A stretch of 7,330 nucleotides of DNA from Candidatus Aminicenantota bacterium (GCA_030614645.1 JAUWTR010000074.1:1-7330), one strand, 5' to 3'. Positions 1 through 5,903 are shown, counted from the stretch's first letter. Program-made: numbers and translations. Notes: generated by a model not told the origin, from the sequence alone.

Positions 1-40
1 ATAAATTTATTTATACGGACTTTCATAATCTAGACAATTT

Positions 41-69
41 ATAATAAAAACAGCCATTATGGGTATGCT
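41..69 (-). terminator. Possible weak intrinsic terminator after the outer-membrane protein gene
   Basis: On the minus strand, 10 bases past the stop codon at 79-81, the sequence can fold into a short stem: AGC-AT pairs with AT-GCT, with one bulged base at 55 and a 7-base loop at 58-64. It is followed by a G and then a run of five T (positions 50-46). The position is right for a Rho-independent terminator, but five interrupted base pairs make a weak stem. This is a guess from position and T-run rather than a strong fold. Confidence 0.3.
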
Positions 70-78
70 AAGAGCAGG

Positions 79-651
79 TTAGAAATAAAAATTAAATCCT
101 CCCGCAATAGTATAATTGCTAATTTTTAATTCCTCTTCATCAATATTCAATTTGGCAAGATGATATTTCCCTTCTGCTAATAATGAAAAGCTCTTCCCTA
201 GCTGTAATTCTAATCCCAGGCCAAGGTTGAATCCACGGTCGGTACCTTTAGCTACATCAAAAATATCAGCTGAATAGTAACCATAACCGACCGTCAGATA
301 AGGGTGCAGAATCAAAATCGGGAGAAAGAGTTTTCCATTTAGGCCAAGGTAATTATAGTTAATTTCCCGCCCCCCCCATTCAAACGTCACCAATTCCTTT
401 AGTTCCATATTATGAGCAGCCTGAAAATAATTCAATTCCACCGCAAAGAAAAGGATTTTTACTCCAGCTCGAAATCCGTAGAGAAATGTTGTATCGGTTG
501 AAAATTCAATATCTAGAAGACTTGGTTTCTGGGCAGAACTCCCAAGTTGAGGGCCGAGATAAAATCTCTGGCCTGAGACATTATCAGCAAATACAAAAAA
601 ACTCACAAAAACAACAAAAGTGACAAATAATTTATTTATAGGAGTATTCAT
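79..651 (-). CDS. Small outer-membrane beta-barrel protein (OmpX/OmpW-like size), secreted
   Basis: The predicted protein has 190 residues. Residues 1-22 look like a Sec signal peptide: a short N-region with Lys7, then a hydrophobic core rich in Phe and Val. Cleavage is plausible after FA at 21-22 or SG at 26-27. The mature part of about 165 residues alternates hydrophobic and polar residues with many Tyr, Phe and Gly (for example VGYGYYSADI near 121-130 and GLGLELQLG near 144-152). It ends in FYF, the terminal aromatic residue recognised by the BAM machinery. This suits an eight-stranded barrel in the outer membrane. I cannot name a family or ligand, so the function is unknown. The start has an AGGGTG ribosome site about 6 bases upstream. 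Residues 92-94 (WGG) are encoded by a G8 run, unusual in this AT-rich context. The gene follows the pyruvate-kinase-like gene on the same strand after 52 bp but has its own candidate promoter. Confidence 0.65.
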   Translation of the reverse strand: MNTPINKLFVTFVVFVSFFVFADNVSGQRFYLGPQLGSSAQKPSLLDIEFSTDTTFLYGFRAGVKILFFAVELNYFQAAHNMELKELVTFEWGGREINYNYLGLNGKLFLPILILHPYLTVGYGYYSADIFDVAKGTDRGFNLGLGLELQLGKSFSLLAEGKYHLAKLNIDEEELKISNYTIAGGFNFYF

Positions 652-668
652 TTTTTCACCCTATTTAA

Positions 669-697
669 ATAATAATCATGTCGAATAAAACAAGCAA
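669..697 (-). promoter_or_regulatory. Candidate sigma70-type promoter for the outer-membrane protein gene
   Basis: Read on the minus strand, TTGCTT (697-692) and TATTAT (674-669) are separated by exactly 17 bases. The -10 matches consensus at five of six positions, the -35 at only three. It sits in the 52-bp gap between the upstream gene's stop and this gene's start, leaving a short leader that still includes the AGGGTG ribosome site. AT-rich spacers produce such matches by chance, so this is tentative. Confidence 0.4.
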
Positions 698-703
698 GTA
701 AAA

Positions 704-1303
704 TTAGGGCAAACGCGGCTTTGCGAGAAACTCCATTATCCTGAGATCAAAAAAATCCTGGGCGTGAGCCGGCTTCAACAGGATCGCTGTATCCGCTCCC
801 TTACCAGTGCCTCCTATACAGATACAGGGATCTGATATAGATATCAATCCGGCATCTGCAGCCATAAGCGCAATTTCAACTGCAACTTTAGTCCCTTGCC
901 CGAACATCCTGAGCGTGTAAGCGATTATTTCATCAAGTTCATAGGTCCCGAGCTTTTTCCTTACTGCCCGGTTGATCCCTCCCAGAGCATGCTGGCAAGT
1001 CAGGACTTTTGCTCCGGAAACTTCAAGCTGCCTGCGCATCTCCTCTGACATCTGCTGAAAACCAGGCTTAACAAATCCGGTAGAATGACTGACGACAACT
1101 ATATTATGCTGTGCCATTAGTTCAAGCGCTATAAGACCTGTTTTTCCTGAAGTAGTAGCAATCACAATATCTCTAATATCCAACTTTTGTGCTCTTTGGG
1201 CTGAGACCTCCAATGTCCGACGGGTATTCTCCTCACCGGATTTTTCAAAATATACACAAGGTAAAAAAACTTCATGATCGATGAACTTTATTTTGCAGCC
1301 CAT
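704..1303 (-). CDS. Stand-alone pyruvate kinase alpha/beta (C-terminal)-domain protein
   Basis: The 199-residue protein resembles the stand-alone relatives of the pyruvate kinase C-terminal domain found in archaea and anaerobic bacteria; an Archaeoglobus member has been solved structurally. It has the fold's beta strand followed by a phosphate-type loop, IVIATTSGKTG at about 46-56. Further glycine-rich turns follow at VVVSHSTGF (69-77) and, near the C-terminus, IGGTGKGADTA (163-173). A helical stretch at 136-152 (GTKVAVEIALMAADAG) is typical of the family. The catalytic barrel of pyruvate kinase is absent, so it cannot be a pyruvate kinase. The pyruvate kinase domain it resembles binds allosteric effectors, but the function of the stand-alone proteins is not established. 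The start is secured by AAGGAGGT, 3 bases upstream. It is divergent from the permease pair. A functional link to its neighbours is not evident. Confidence 0.82.
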   Translation of the reverse strand: MGCKIKFIDHEVFLPCVYFEKSGEENTRRTLEVSAQRAQKLDIRDIVIATTSGKTGLIALELMAQHNIVVVSHSTGFVKPGFQQMSEEMRRQLEVSGAKVLTCQHALGGINRAVRKKLGTYELDEIIAYTLRMFGQGTKVAVEIALMAADAGLISISDPCICIGGTGKGADTAILLKPAHAQDFFDLRIMEFLAKPRLP

Positions 1304-1306
1304 TGG

Positions 1307-1314
1307 ACCTCCTT
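1307..1314 (-). promoter_or_regulatory. Strong Shine-Dalgarno for the pyruvate-kinase-like gene
   Basis: The minus strand reads AAGGAGGT, a full complement of the 16S anti-SD core, three bases before the ATG at 1303-1301. It fixes the start codon. It also shows that this organism uses SD-led initiation for some genes, in contrast with the SD-less starts elsewhere in the window. Confidence 0.85.
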
Positions 1315-1330
1315 GTTTTTTGAACCTTTT

Positions 1331-1359
1331 ATTTTATCCTGCGTATTAAATAATGTAGA
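1331..1359 (-). promoter_or_regulatory. Candidate promoter for the pyruvate-kinase-like gene
   Basis: On the minus strand, TCTACA (1359-1354, four of six to TTGACA) and TAAAAT (1336-1331, five of six to TATAAT) are 17 bases apart. This leaves a leader long enough to carry the AAGGAGGT site. The -35 overlaps the dyad at 1352-1366, so a protein bound there would probably affect this promoter. This is an inference from sequence match only. Confidence 0.4.
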
Positions 1360-1366
1360 ATACATT
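1352..1366. promoter_or_regulatory. Dyad in the divergent promoter region (possible operator)
   Basis: AATGTA and its exact reverse complement TACATT flank a 3-base centre (GAA), giving a perfect 6-3-6 inverted repeat. It lies roughly midway between the divergent start codons at 1303 and 1385. It overlaps the -35 of the leftward candidate promoter and sits just upstream of the -10-like CATAAT of the rightward gene. Spacing and placement suit a dimeric regulator controlling both directions, but no regulator gene is in the window and AT-rich DNA yields short dyads by chance. Confidence 0.35.
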
Positions 1367-1372
1367 TAATAA

Positions 1373-1378
1373 CATAAT
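1373..1378 (+). promoter_or_regulatory. -10-like element immediately before permease 1
   Basis: CATAAT (five of six to TATAAT) ends six bases before the ATG at 1385. A transcript initiating at the usual distance would begin at or next to the start codon, making the mRNA leaderless. No Shine-Dalgarno is present before that ATG, which agrees with this reading. No clear -35 is visible at 17 bases upstream. A competing candidate is TTGAAC (1320-1325) with TATTAA (1344-1349), 18 bases apart, which would give a normal leader but still no SD. Confidence 0.35.
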
Positions 1379-1384
1379 AAACAA

Positions 1385-2620
1385 ATGGCAAGAATACAAG
1401 TCGGAGAGTCCATGAGTATGGCTATAAGCTCTTTATGGGCAAATAAACTGCGGACATTTCTGACCCTGCTGGGAATTATAATCGGGGTGCTGACCATTAT
1501 TGCTGTTATCTCTATAATCCAGGGATTAAACAATTACGTATATACTAAAATGGCTTTTTTCGGAGCTAATGATTTCTCTGTATCCAAATTTTCTTTTTTT
1601 GGGGGATCTCTCAGTGATTTCAAGGAGCAGTTAAAGCGTAAAGACTTAAGACTTGCAGACATGCAGCTTCTTCGCAGACGGTGTAAGAACTGCGAGCTTA
1701 TAGGGGCTTCTGCCAGTACCAACCGGACGGTAAAATTCGGCAGCAATTCTTTAAAAAGGGTTTCTATTAAAGGGACTACCTACCTTGACCATATGATCGG
1801 AAATGTAGAAGAGCTCGAAAGTGGCCGTCAGATCTTAAAAGAAGACGAAGACCACTCACGCCTTATCTGTATTATTGGAGCTGACGTTGTAGAAGAGTTA
1901 TTTCCATACCTTAATCCTCTGGGAAAGAGAATCAAAGCAGGCCGGCACAATTTTCAAGTAGTCGGTATAGGCGAAAAAAAAGGGAAACTCCTAGGAATGA
2001 GCCAGGATAATTACGTCCGCATTCCTATAACAACCTTTCTCAAAATCTATGGTTCAAGAATAAATATCACTATAAATGTACACACAAACTCACAAGAGCA
2101 GATGGCCTTAGCTCAGGAGGAAGTACGCACTATCCTGCGTTCCAAGCGCCACCTTACTTTTGAAGAACCGGATGATTTTTCCTTTCAGACATCAGATCAA
2201 TTTATCCAGTTGTACAAATCTATAACTACCGGCATCTATTTTGCTATGATAGCAATATCTTCCCTTGCCTTGATCGTTGGGGGGATCGTTGTTATGAATA
2301 TCATGCTAGTATCTGTTACTGAGAGGACAAATGAAATCGGCGTCCGGATGGCAGTAGGAGCCCGCAGGTCGGATATTCTTTTTCAATTTTTAATCGAATC
2401 AGCTACTTTGTCAACCATAGGAGGATTGATCGGAATCCTCTTAGGATTTTCCCTGGCAGGTATCGTTTCAGCAGTCACATCCATGCCCTCCAGTGTAGAT
2501 CCGGCATCTATTGCGATCGCGATATTTGTCTCTGCTTCAATCGGCATTTTTTTCGGGCTCTACCCAGCTAATAAAGCTGCAAAACTCGACCCTATTGAAT
2601 CCTTGAGGTCAAGCGTATGA
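1385..2620 (+). CDS. ABC transporter permease, MacB/FtsX type (first of tandem pair)
   Basis: This 411-residue inner-membrane protein has the full MacB-permease architecture. An N-terminal amphipathic segment leads into TM1 (about 24-47, after the family signature ANKLRTFLTLLG at 19-30). A large extracytoplasmic MacB_PCD-type domain follows at about 50-275. The FtsX domain has TM2 (about 284-310), TM3 (about 335-364) and TM4 (about 374-394). The diagnostic loop MNIMLVSVTERTNEIG (304-319) and the C-terminal LDPIESLR (401-408) are present. Such proteins usually work with a LolD/MacB-type ATPase in lipoprotein release, macrolide or peptide efflux, or mechanotransmission. Here no ATPase is fused or adjacent. 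The ATG at 1385 gives a family-like N-terminus but has no SD. An internal ATG at 1412 (Met10) has GGAGAG just upstream, so translation could begin there. The stop overlaps the next start in an ATGA, so the two permeases are coupled. Confidence 0.9.
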   Translation: MARIQVGESMSMAISSLWANKLRTFLTLLGIIIGVLTIIAVISIIQGLNNYVYTKMAFFGANDFSVSKFSFFGGSLSDFKEQLKRKDLRLADMQLLRRRCKNCELIGASASTNRTVKFGSNSLKRVSIKGTTYLDHMIGNVEELESGRQILKEDEDHSRLICIIGADVVEELFPYLNPLGKRIKAGRHNFQVVGIGEKKGKLLGMSQDNYVRIPITTFLKIYGSRINITINVHTNSQEQMALAQEEVRTILRSKRHLTFEEPDDFSFQTSDQFIQLYKSITTGIYFAMIAISSLALIVGGIVVMNIMLVSVTERTNEIGVRMAVGARRSDILFQFLIESATLSTIGGLIGILLGFSLAGIVSAVTSMPSSVDPASIAIAIFVSASIGIFFGLYPANKAAKLDPIESLRSSV

Positions 2621-3864
2621 GATTAGGAATCCTTAAAGAAATCTTTCAGATGTCATTTGATTCGATCAGAAATAATAAACTCCGCTCGTTTCTCACTTTA
2701 CTGGGGATTATGATCGGAGTAATGACAGTTATCGCCATGACCTCTGTCATTCAGGGATTAAATAAATCTTTTCTCAGTGAGCTTGAATCCGTGGGCTCTG
2801 ATATTATCGTTATCGGCAAATTTGAGCCGGGAGTAATCGTGGGGGGACACTCCGAAGAAATTCGCCAGAGAAAAGACTTCACATTTGATGATGCCATAGC
2901 GATTAAGACAGAATGTTCTAATATTACAGCTGTTGCTATAGATATTATGGTTGATTTTTTTCAAAGCATCCCAGTTAAATATCAAAGCACCAAAAGCAAT
3001 GATGCTATGATCTTAGGAATGAATGAGGACTGGCCGCAGGTGCTTACAGTTTATCTCCCGGAAAGAGGGAGATTTTTATCGGAATCAGATATCACTCACC
3101 GCAGCAAAGTCTGTGTCCTGGGGGCAGATCTTAATGAGACGCTTTTTCCTTTTACTAACGGCCTGGGAAAAGATATTCGTATCGGGCCGGAAAAATTCAC
3201 AGTAGTCGGGATCCTTGAGAAAAGAGGAAGCATTTTCGGACAAAGTCAGGATAATTTTGCGGGAATTCCTATAACCACCCTGATGAAATACTTTCCCTAT
3301 GACCTCAGCAACCTTGAAATCATTGCAAAACCAGATGACCATGCCAATTATTCAGAGGCTGAAGAGCAGATAATCAATGTGTTGCGGAGGCGCAGAAAAG
3401 TCCCCTTTGGCAAGCCCAATGATTTTGCAGTTTACGGGCAGGACGCTATAATCGACCTTTACAATCAACTCACAGGAGCAGCTTTCCTGGTAATGATCGT
3501 CATATCATCTATCGGACTTCTGGTAGGAGGGATCGGGGTGATGAACATCATGCTGGTGACTGTAAAGGAAAGAACCCGGGAAATTGGGATCCGCAAGGCC
3601 ATAGGCGCGCGTGCAAATGATATACTTAAGCAGTTTCTCATAGAAGCTATCTTCCTAACCGGAACCGGTGGGGCTGCAGGAATTCTTGTCGGCTTTCTTA
3701 TTGCTCTGTTGGTCCGCACTGCAACTCCCCTTCCCGCTGTAGTAACCTGGTGGTCAGTTATTCTAGGATTTTGTGTTTCTTTCTCTGTCGGACTTTGCTT
3801 TGGTATTTTGCCGGCAAGGAAAGCAGCTAAAATGAATCCAATCGCTGCCCTCCGCTACGAATAA
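2617..3864 (+). CDS. ABC transporter permease, MacB/FtsX type (second of tandem pair)
   Basis: This 415-residue paralogue of the preceding permease has the same plan. TM1 lies at about 24-46 after NNKLRSFLTLLG (19-30), with an extracytoplasmic MacB_PCD-type domain at about 50-280. TM2 is at about 288-315, TM3 at about 338-366 and TM4 at about 376-398. The family loop is closer to consensus here (MNIMLVTVKERTREIGIRKA, 309-328), and the C-terminus is MNPIAALRYE. Parallel motifs in the two proteins, such as SQDN followed by IPIT (210-213 and 217-220 here, 206-209 and 213-216 in the first), show a duplication. The start lies in an ATGA overlap with the first permease's stop, with GAGG 8 bases upstream, so co-translation and a heterodimer are likely. 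The pair is the whole transcription unit: the next gene is convergent. The substrate cannot be read from sequence. Confidence 0.9.
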   Translation: MRLGILKEIFQMSFDSIRNNKLRSFLTLLGIMIGVMTVIAMTSVIQGLNKSFLSELESVGSDIIVIGKFEPGVIVGGHSEEIRQRKDFTFDDAIAIKTECSNITAVAIDIMVDFFQSIPVKYQSTKSNDAMILGMNEDWPQVLTVYLPERGRFLSESDITHRSKVCVLGADLNETLFPFTNGLGKDIRIGPEKFTVVGILEKRGSIFGQSQDNFAGIPITTLMKYFPYDLSNLEIIAKPDDHANYSEAEEQIINVLRRRRKVPFGKPNDFAVYGQDAIIDLYNQLTGAAFLVMIVISSIGLLVGGIGVMNIMLVTVKERTREIGIRKAIGARANDILKQFLIEAIFLTGTGGAAGILVGFLIALLVRTATPLPAVVTWWSVILGFCVSFSVGLCFGILPARKAAKMNPIAALRYE

Positions 3865-3867
3865 ATA

Positions 3868-3904
3868 GGGGTCAGACCTTTAAGACTTTAAAAACTCTGA
3901 CCCT
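3868..3904. repeat. 37-bp imperfect palindrome at the convergent gene junction
   Basis: GGGTCAGA (3869-3876) pairs perfectly with TCTGACCC (3896-3903), and a G-T wobble extends it at 3868/3904. Inside, TTTAA (3879-3883) pairs with TTAAA (3888-3892) around a 4-base loop, with a 2/3-base internal loop between the stems. The left arm is in the gap after permease 2, and the right arm lies in the last codons of the AlaX gene, whose stop is at 3882-3880. It has no T-run on the plus strand and only a loose TATTTATT on the minus strand, so it is a poor classical terminator. It may block read-through between the convergent genes, or be a REP- or MITE-like dispersed element; GGGGTCAGACC-type palindromes of this kind look familiar to me from environmental genomes, but I cannot verify that here. 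Confidence 0.6.
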
Positions 3905-5061
3905 AATTCAGCAAGAATTTGATTTAGATTTTCCACGTTATCCCCAGCCAATTCAACTAAGGAGGGGCGGCCGCCTCCCTTTCCATTAATAAGCTGAGAA
4001 GCAGCAGGTATAAGTTCCCGCATATCAAAGTCGACATCTTCAGATCGAGCCATAATTAAATTTGCTATATTGTCCGCCTTTAGGCCAAAAAGAACAATAT
4101 ACCCCGGATTGCGAATAATATTTAAAGCTATATGCCTGACATCATCCCTGCTTCGGCCGAAATATACTTTTTTTATGACCCCACTCTTAGCATTTTGCCT
4201 GATATCCCTTGCTTCCAGCTCAGATAATTTCATCAAAATATTTCTTGTTTGTTTTTTCCCGCTTTTTAGATCCGCAAAAAGCTTTTCTATAGCATCCGGC
4301 ACTTCCTCTTCACCTACTGAAAACCTGGATGCAGCCTGGAGGAGAATCCGGTTTTTTAAAGTATAATCCTTTAGCGCCCTGCTTCCGCAAACAAACTCAA
4401 AACTGAGATTGTTTCTGATCCTTCCCCACTTTAATATCTTTATGAGCCCGATTTCTCCAGTTCTGAAAGGATGAGTGCCCCCACATGCAGAAAAATCATA
4501 ATCTGAAACTTCAACTACCCTGATCACTCCCGACTTTTTTGGCGGTTTTCTTAAAGGAACTTCTCCTATTTTGTCCTCGTCAACAAAATAAGTCTTGATC
4601 TCTCTATTTTGGAAAACTACTTTATTGGCTTCTTCTTCTACTTTTTCCAGCTCCAGATCCGATATTTTCTTAATATCTATTTCCAGGGTAGACACATTCT
4701 GTCCCAGATGAAATGACCTGGTTTTTCCCTGCATTAGCTCCCAAAAGCTCTGCGACAAAATATGCTGTCCGGCGTGCTGCTGCATATAGTCAAAACGAGT
4801 TTTCCAATCGACCTTGCCTTTGACTTTTTTTTCCTGCATATCTTGATCTACAATATGCAAGATGCGGCCTTCATCTTCTATAACATCTATTAGCTCCACT
4901 CCGTTTAAAGTGCCTTTATCAGCCGGCTGGCCTCCTGACTCCGGATAAAAGCAGGTCTGCTCGAGTACTAATGCCATCCGGTTATTATGTTTTACTCTGT
5001 CAATAATTTCAGATTCGAATTCAACCTGGTATGGATCGTCAAAATATATTCTTTTATTCAT
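3880..5061 (-). CDS. alaX: AlaX-type alanyl-tRNA editing protein, long form with DHHA1 domain
   Basis: The 393-residue protein is a free-standing homologue of the AlaRS editing region. AlaX proteins hydrolyse Ser or Gly wrongly attached to tRNA-Ala in trans in the cytoplasm. The N-terminal domain carries the conserved FYPESGGQPADKG (38-50). The zinc site is complete: HAGQH (His96, His100) and CGGTH (Cys193, His197). A helical, probably coiled-coil stretch at about 253-292 leads to a C-terminal DHHA1 domain with the glycine-rich GKGGGRP (360-366). The aminoacylation domain of AlaRS is absent. Length and domains match the long AlaX-L class (about 400 residues). The N-terminus is typical of the family (RIYFDDPY at 4-11), supporting the start. 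No Shine-Dalgarno precedes it, only a T-run, and a good promoter lies very close. The last residues, GSEFLKS, come from the right arm of the junction palindrome. It is not operonic with RNase HIII, given the 157-bp gap and its own promoter. Confidence 0.9.
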   Translation of the reverse strand: MNKRIYFDDPYQVEFESEIIDRVKHNNRMALVLEQTCFYPESGGQPADKGTLNGVELIDVIEDEGRILHIVDQDMQEKKVKGKVDWKTRFDYMQQHAGQHILSQSFWELMQGKTRSFHLGQNVSTLEIDIKKISDLELEKVEEEANKVVFQNREIKTYFVDEDKIGEVPLRKPPKKSGVIRVVEVSDYDFSACGGTHPFRTGEIGLIKILKWGRIRNNLSFEFVCGSRALKDYTLKNRILLQAASRFSVGEEEVPDAIEKLFADLKSGKKQTRNILMKLSELEARDIRQNAKSGVIKKVYFGRSRDDVRHIALNIIRNPGYIVLFGLKADNIANLIMARSEDVDFDMRELIPAASQLINGKGGGRPSLVELAGDNVENLNQILAELGSEFLKS

Positions 5062-5078
5062 AAAAAAAGTCGATCTAT

Positions 5079-5107
5079 ATAATATAAAGTAAAATGCAAA
5101 TTGTAAA
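5079..5107 (-). promoter_or_regulatory. Promoter of the AlaX gene
   Basis: On the minus strand, TTTACA (5107-5102) and TATTAT (5084-5079) are 17 bases apart, each matching consensus at five of six positions. This is the best -35/-10 pair I see in the window. Initiation about 7 bases past the -10 would leave a leader of only about 10 bases before the ATG at 5061, too short and too T-rich for a ribosome binding site. A 7-base tandem repeat, AAATTGT twice (plus strand 5098-5111), overlaps the -35. The rest of the 157-bp gap up to 5218 holds no gene I can support. Confidence 0.6.
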
Positions 5108-5218
5108 TTGTTTCATTGTTAAAAACTAGTAAATATAAAATTGGAATTCCCTCATTTTTTCGTATCAACTGACCTGATTTTCTTACAGGAGCTCATGCAA
5201 TATAATTGTGATAAGCTG

Positions 5219-5893
5219 TTATTTTTTAGTATTGATTACTTTCAGTATCCGTTTAGTAAGTTTAAAATGAGTCTTAGCTGCTTTATTTAAAGCCCCGGCT
5301 CCATGAAGTTCAACTAATTTCACTCCCACTTCATCAGATCTCTCCGAAGAGCCTTTAGGAAGTTCAATCCCCAGCTCTTGGGAAAGAAGAGACAGACGCC
5401 TTAAAAATTCAGCCCTGGCTAGGATGGAAGCTGCAGCTACTGCCAAATCTTCCTCTGCTCCTGTCTTCTGGACCAACTCAATATTCCGGCCTCTTTTCAT
5501 CAGGGCATTTTTTACAAAAAGCTTATCCCCAAACTGGTCAGTAATGGCTAGAGAGCATGGTATTTCTTCCAATATGTTTTCAATAGCCCTCGAATGTGAC
5601 CAGGCAAGGATCTTATTGAGATTCTGCATCTTTTGATAGAGCCCATTATATTTTTCCGGCCCGATTGCTACAATGGAATATTTATACTCCTGCCTTAGCT
5701 GTTTGGAGATTTCCCGCACCCTGTTATCAGAAAGACGTTTACTATCCTTTACTCCTAATTCCCTGAGAACTTCTTCCTGCCCATCCGGAAGAAAAAATCC
5801 CGCAGTTACCAGCGGTCCGAAATAATCTCCTTTCCCTGACTCGTCAGTTCCAATATGCCCTTTTGCTCCAGGAAACAGATTTGGCTGGTTCAT
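5219..5893 (-). CDS. rnhC: Ribonuclease HIII lacking the N-terminal substrate-binding domain
   Basis: RNase HIII cleaves the RNA strand of RNA-DNA hybrids in the cytoplasm, as in R-loops and primers. The type-2 RNase H core is complete: GTDESGKGDYFGPLV (15-29), DSK (50-52), and the RNase HIII-specific YNGLY..MQNLNK..AW.H region (82-100). Also present are TDQFGD (118-123), AVAAASILAR (151-160) and a C-terminal AKTHFKLT. By comparison with the Geobacillus enzyme (acidic residues DE, D and D, the last two four apart), the catalytic set should be Asp17, Glu18, Asp119 and Asp123, all present. The family is usually about 300 residues with an N-terminal TBP-like domain of about 80 that binds the hybrid. 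Here only 14 residues precede the core, and the upstream gene ends 11 bp away, so the domain is absent rather than mis-called. No Shine-Dalgarno precedes the ATG. An extended -10 overlaps the upstream stop codon. Confidence 0.92.
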   Translation of the reverse strand: MNQPNLFPGAKGHIGTDESGKGDYFGPLVTAGFFLPDGQEEVLRELGVKDSKRLSDNRVREISKQLRQEYKYSIVAIGPEKYNGLYQKMQNLNKILAWSHSRAIENILEEIPCSLAITDQFGDKLFVKNALMKRGRNIELVQKTGAEEDLAVAAASILARAEFLRRLSLLSQELGIELPKGSSERSDEVGVKLVELHGAGALNKAAKTHFKLTKRILKVINTKK

Positions 5894-5903
5894 GTTTGGT
5901 TTT

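Noticed and set aside
704..1303. Pyruvate kinase or a pseudogene fragment of it
   Set aside because: The frame is intact with a strong Shine-Dalgarno and its own N-terminus, and stand-alone versions of this domain are a known family. It is not a remnant.
3465..3719. 84-codon open frame on the minus strand within permease 2
   Set aside because: It overlaps the conserved FtsX transmembrane region of the permease. It is a shadow of membrane-protein codon composition.
4070..4366. 98-codon open frame on the plus strand
   Set aside because: It is entirely antisense to the AlaX gene, whose protein has complete family motifs. The frame encodes nothing recognisable and has no ribosome site.
5157..5190. 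Terminator after RNase HIII (CCTG/CAGG stem on the minus strand)
   Set aside because: The stem is only four base pairs with a nine-base loop and no T-run follows. It is not distinguishable from chance.
5185..5226. Hairpin with a T-run on the plus strand (AGCT arms followed by TTATTTTTT)
   Set aside because: No plus-strand gene ends here. The T-run is the antisense of the RNase HIII C-terminus, and the stem needs a bulge.
5318..5346. Possible inserted peptide in RNase HIII (SSERSDEV region near residues 179-190)
   Set aside because: It looked like an insertion, but the distance from PKG to the downstream AK.HF motif matches the normal family spacing, so it is ordinary divergence.
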